Source: Echinometra lucunter
Lineage: Eukaryota > Echinodermata > Echinoidea > Camarodonta > Echinometridae
Direction: 5' to 3'
Assembly (NCBI GenBank): GCA_029962745.1
Contig: CM057171.1
Span: forward strand, 522,472 to 586,471
DNA: 64,000 bases
Positions 60,654 through 64,000 of the stretch are shown here, piece after piece. Numbering within the stretch: position 1 is the stretch's first letter; the number at the start of each line of letters is the position of its first letter. The notes under the pieces are model-generated. The model did no database searches and was not told the DNA's origin. It saw nothing but the letters and a program-made list of their open reading frames with translations. The position numbers were made by a program, and so were the translations under genes.

Positions 60654-60807
60654 CTATAATGAAGTATGAAAAAATGGTGAGAGCATAGTTTAGCATGTTT
60701 AGGGAGAATAGAAAACGACGGAGGAGAGAGGGAGAGAGGGAGAAAGGAAGAAAGAAAAAGATAGGGGGAAATAGGTGAAGGAGAATAGAGAAAGGGCAGA
60801 AGAGAGC

Positions 60808-60843
<36 letters not shown>

Positions 60844-61249
60844 AGGGTGGGGAGGGGGGTGAAGAGGGCGGAAGAAAGAACGAGAGAATAAGGTGGAGCA
60901 GAGAGAGAAAGAGAGAGGATTATGTGAGGGAGAATAGAGTAAGGGCGGAGGAGAGAGAGAAAAAAAAATGAGAAAAGAGGGCGGGGATAGAGAGAGAGAG
61001 GGAATAGACACGATGAGAAAGAGAGACACAGACACCTATCAACATGATCAATTTATCAATATGCTAGGGGGAGGATCAACTTGTGGCGGTTGATACCTCA
61101 GCCACACTAGAAGGCTGATACCAGGCACTAAAGCAGACCGAAGTATAAAAAAAATTACATTACGTCAAATGACCCCCAAATCGATCGATTTGAAGTCGGT
61201 TCGGCGGTGTTACCGAGGCATTAATCAGGACTGGTTAAACGGTCATGTA

Positions 61250-61387
61250 CACTGCAAAAACGGTGGTTTTAAATTGGTGTTAGATTAACACCATTGGTGT
61301 TTATACAGGACAACTATGATGGTGGTGTTGTCCTATATAAACACCAGTGGTGTTGATAACGAATTTAACACCACCGTTTTTGCAGTG
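61250..61387. mobile_element. 138-bp hairpin element flanked by TA
   Basis: Termini CACTGCAAAAACGGTGGT and its complement ACCACCGTTTTTGCAGTG with TA on both sides (61248-61249, 61388-61389). An inner inverted pair AACACCA.TGGTGTT adds stem. Likely a Tc1/mariner-type MITE. Confidence 0.82.
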
Positions 61388-61393
61388 TATAAT

Positions 61394-61530
61394 CTCGGGC
61401 TTGTTTCTCGAAACCTTCCTAAGTCTAAGTTCGTGGATATCCCACTGAAACGCACGTTTTATTCTATTACACGTGTCTCTGTGCGTCGTCCAAGAACTTA
61501 CACTTATTACAATTTCGAGAAATAGGCCCC
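61394..61530. mobile_element. Short inverted-repeat element with TTTCTCGAAA ends
   Basis: GGGCTTGTTTCTCGAAA on the left and TTTCGAGAAATAGGCCCC on the right are inverted. It starts only a few bases after the previous element. Confidence 0.55.
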
Positions 61531-62019
61531 AGATATTAGTATAAACATGATAAACCAGACAAATCACTGTGAGCCCCTCCATGAAATTTGCAAATTAAAA
61601 AACGGAAATTGAATCCTCAAACCAATTTGAAATATTGCGTAATACTCGAAATTTACTTCCGAAAGTGTAAGAAAAGAAGAACAGCTAATTCATTCGAACA
61701 CTATCCAAGCAGATAAGTTTTGTGAAGATTCATTAATGTATATAGATGAATTCAGTTCAGTAGAGTTTATACTGCGGTCAGCAATGAAGAATGTGCCCCT
61801 ATAGACATGATGGACAGAGATAAATGAATGCGCTTCGCCACGCTGATACCCGAGGATTATCGTTCGGTTGAATTCACTGCAAAATCCACAATAACGACTA
61901 AAAGGATTTCAAAATATATGGACCAAATTTTCATACCTTCTTATATTGAAACTAGTCCATGAAACTGTTTGTGGGCAATTTATGTTTTCAACTTTTTCTG
62001 ACCTTTCAACTAATAATGG

Positions 62020-62490
62020 CAAGAATTATTTGAAGCCTTATTTGATCAGGTTTTCTTCTTCAAATTGGCAATACTAGTATTTTTCTTTTGTTGCTACACT
62101 TTTCTTACAAACATGTCATGTATCCGAAGTGAATATAAAGTGTGTTGAGAAGTTAACCCGTTGACTACTGTATTCGCTCATTCCAATAGGTTTAATACAT
62201 GGCCCACACGGTTCCAGTAAGCAACCGATCAAAAGGTTGCCAATTTGAATAGAAAAGTAGTGATATGAACTTTCCATCCCATTACCAATTCAGAATTTTA
62301 CTTATTTAACTTTAAAAATTTTCAGCATCAAACGATGAATCCTGATACAACCTAAACCGACACAGTATGACTTGTGTAGAATATTGTGCTCATTCTGCTC
62401 ATGTATTTGGCATGTTTTATAGCTCTGCATCAAAACTTAATGGGTAACAGCACACAACGTGGAATTCTTTCATGAATTAATGGGTTAATG
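62020..62490. repeat. Degraded relative of the TTAA element at 33904
   Basis: Same order of blocks as 33904-34312 (CAAATTGGCAA, AAATTTTCAGCATCAAACG, CTGCTCATGTATTTGG) and a right end reading ATGAATTAATGGGTTAA. The left end is lost and about 80 bp around 62155-62230 are unique to this copy. Confidence 0.7.
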
Positions 62491-62776
62491 TAAAGTCCCC
62501 AGTTTTCTAAAATGCAAATTCCGTGTTCTTCGGTGACATGCACAAAACATATGATAAAGCAATAATAAACAGTAAAAATCTTAGAAAAACGTAAGTTACG
62601 CTAATATACACGCACTTATGCAGATAAAGCTTGGCGAACACACGCTAAACACTGCGAATTAACACGTTTGATCCAGATTTTCCGCTGATGCACCGTTTTG
62701 TTTTATTGGATTGTGCCTTGTTTTTCATGATTTTCACTGTATTTTTCGTAATTTAATTTTTTGTTTAGTTCAGTTA

Positions 62777-62955
62777 GAAACTGGGTCACAGCTGAGGGGT
62801 CAAAATATCCTGAAATCTTACCACACCACATTTCGGAGTTTCCTTGGCAACACGACTTTTAAAAAAAATTTAGGCAGATGATTTTCTGCTAATAAAATCA
62901 TGCTCTTTTAAACGAACGAACATTGTTTCAGCATTGGGTACCACCCCCTTTAAGA
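62777..62955. repeat. Dispersed repeat, inverse copy of 31219-31405
   Basis: AACTGGGTCACAGCTGAGGGG to GGTACCACCCCCTTTA matches the complement of the copy in transglutaminase A's last intron over about 180 bp. Confidence 0.75.
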
Positions 62956-63109
62956 GATTGGCAATCAAAATCATGACATGCAGAGCATTGGTCTAACTCT
63001 TTCTGATATCATAGTTTATTTTTCAGTCAAAATAATTATCATTTACAGAACAAGTTTGACTTTCTTTAATACAAAAAAGTCCCTAATGGCTGCGTGCACG
63101 TGGTTGTTG

Positions 63110-63260
63110 AAATGGGTTTTTACAGACGAGTATCAATCAGACATGATGATTATTTACGTCTGGGACCGACCTTTTAACGTCACCATCCGAAAGACGTGAA
63201 TGAGACTTGAACCTGGGACCGCTGAAAGCACATCTAAACCTCAGTAGCTATACTTCATTG
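63110..63260 (-). mobile_element. tRNA-derived SINE
   Basis: On the minus strand a box-B-like GGTTCAAGTCTC is followed by CACGTCTTTCGGATGGTGAC and CGGTCCCAGACGTA. The same body is found after the SINE at 26100. Confidence 0.65.
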
Positions 63261-63917
63261 AGCACAACTTGTTATTCAGTGGATCAGTACCTTTTCTTAT
63301 TGATTGAGCTGCAGTATAACTGTTGAAATTCAAACTATGAAATGTTGCTGAAGATCCAAAATATTAGTTAGAACAATAAAAACAAAAAACGATATTAAAT
63401 CCCCATGCCAAAAAGAAAAGAGAGGGGGAAGGAAATAAAAAAATAAAAGTACCAATGTAAAAAAATTATTATGACTTATTCCATTATATGATTATAAAAA
63501 GGTGATCAATTGAACAAAGTGAATGTCTTAGATATTGAACTGTTTATTTCCGGGCAAGGGCTCCCTCAAAATTATTGGCTCATTATGTCACAGGTACATA
63601 GTAATACTGTGACGTCATGAAATCATCAGTTAATAAGAAATAATACTGATCTCGGTTAATAGCGTGTAATGCACACGGGGAATGAATATCGAACCACACC
63701 CACATTGCGTATATTGGTTCCATACATTTCAGTTTTTCCCCCTTCATATTTCAAATATGAGGGACTTTGAAGAGGAATTTTGTCAGGGATCATATCTATT
63801 TTCCAATCTATTCTTTATGTTCTTCCAAACTAACAACAAAAAAAAAACCGAAAGAAAACTCACAAAATATTTTTTTTCACATTCACCAAAGCTAGACCTC
63901 CTCTTTCAACTTCCTAC

Positions 63918-64000
63918 CTGTACTTTTCCTGCGAATCCTTCAGAGTTTGAGACAGAATCCCATTCCTTGGTGAGATGAGTTTTCTCCTCTGAATGCAGTT
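63918..64000 (-). CDS. Probable upstream exon of gamma-glutamyltransferase (partial)
   Basis: An open minus-strand frame from the window edge to TACAG|GTAGGA reads NGILSQTLKDSQEKY plus a split Arg codon. Its phase 2 end joins exactly to A|TTC at 60653, giving KYRFGGSW just before the membrane anchor. The fit of phase, a good donor and a basic cytoplasmic composition support it. There is no Met, so the start would lie further right. Not confirmed by homology, as this region is poorly conserved in the family. Confidence 0.5.

Larger units (their letters stand above)
60654..63917. other. Probable intron 5' of the membrane-anchor exon
   Basis: Contains a 300-bp GA-rich purine tract (60715-61030), two hairpin elements (61250 and about 61396), a degraded TTAA-type relative (about 62020-62490), the 62777-62955 dispersed repeat and a SINE at 63110-63260. 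No other exon was found. Confidence 0.6.

Overview
This is a eukaryotic (metazoan) window. Genes are split into short exons with GT-AG introns. Non-coding DNA is AT-rich and full of LINE remnants, tRNA-derived SINEs, inverted-repeat transposons and very long trinucleotide microsatellites. The families present (selectin-type CCP/FN3/EGF protein, paired transglutaminases, membrane gamma-glutamyltransferase) and the style of the repeats suggest a marine invertebrate deuterostome, most likely an echinoderm. The species cannot be fixed from the sequence alone.

Layout. (1) 580-14778, minus strand: middle part of a large modular protein, read from high to low coordinates as at least seven fibronectin type III exons, five near-identical six-cysteine sushi/CCP exons, one EGF exon and one more CCP exon. 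Every exon that can be phased is phase 1-1. The gene is open at both ends: it runs into a 500-N assembly gap (14779-15278) at its 5' side and off the window at its 3' side. (2) 16232-31893, plus strand: transglutaminase gene A, 12 exons, 831 codons in a closed frame. Intron 1 holds an antisense LINE with an uninterrupted 744-codon reverse transcriptase ORF. (3) 31894-40369: repeat-filled spacer. (4) 40370-47591, plus strand: transglutaminase gene B, 12 exons, 862 codons in a closed frame. (5) 47592-52683: spacer with a TA-flanked hairpin element, about 700 bp of (ATC)n, a 5'-truncated LINE and long (CTA)n arrays. (6) 52684 to beyond 60653, minus strand: a gamma-glutamyltransferase with transmembrane anchor, catalytic Thr and complete C-terminus. 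Its first coding exon probably lies at the right edge of the window (63918-64000).

How the genes relate. The two transglutaminases are tandem duplicates with intact Cys-His-Asp triads. Both start with an N-myristoylation-type motif ([16 protein letters not shown]), followed by a low-complexity extension that has diverged almost completely, and then a shared LPSL..TGVKL boundary. This implies membrane-tethered enzymes whose intracellular N-terminus evolves fast. The copies also differ in intron content. The modular minus-strand protein and the gamma-glutamyltransferase are cell-surface or extracellular proteins; no functional link to the transglutaminases is shown by the sequence.

The strongest unusual items are the paired myristoylation motifs with hypervariable extensions, the reciprocal intron differences, a GC-AG intron in the gamma-glutamyltransferase, two hairpins built from roughly 20-bp repeats, a large family of GTTTCAT-ended hairpin elements, a hAT-type element with a perfect 8-bp target duplication, and several TTAA-flanked elements. 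Splice sites were assigned by eye from consensus and reading phase; no transcript or database search was available.
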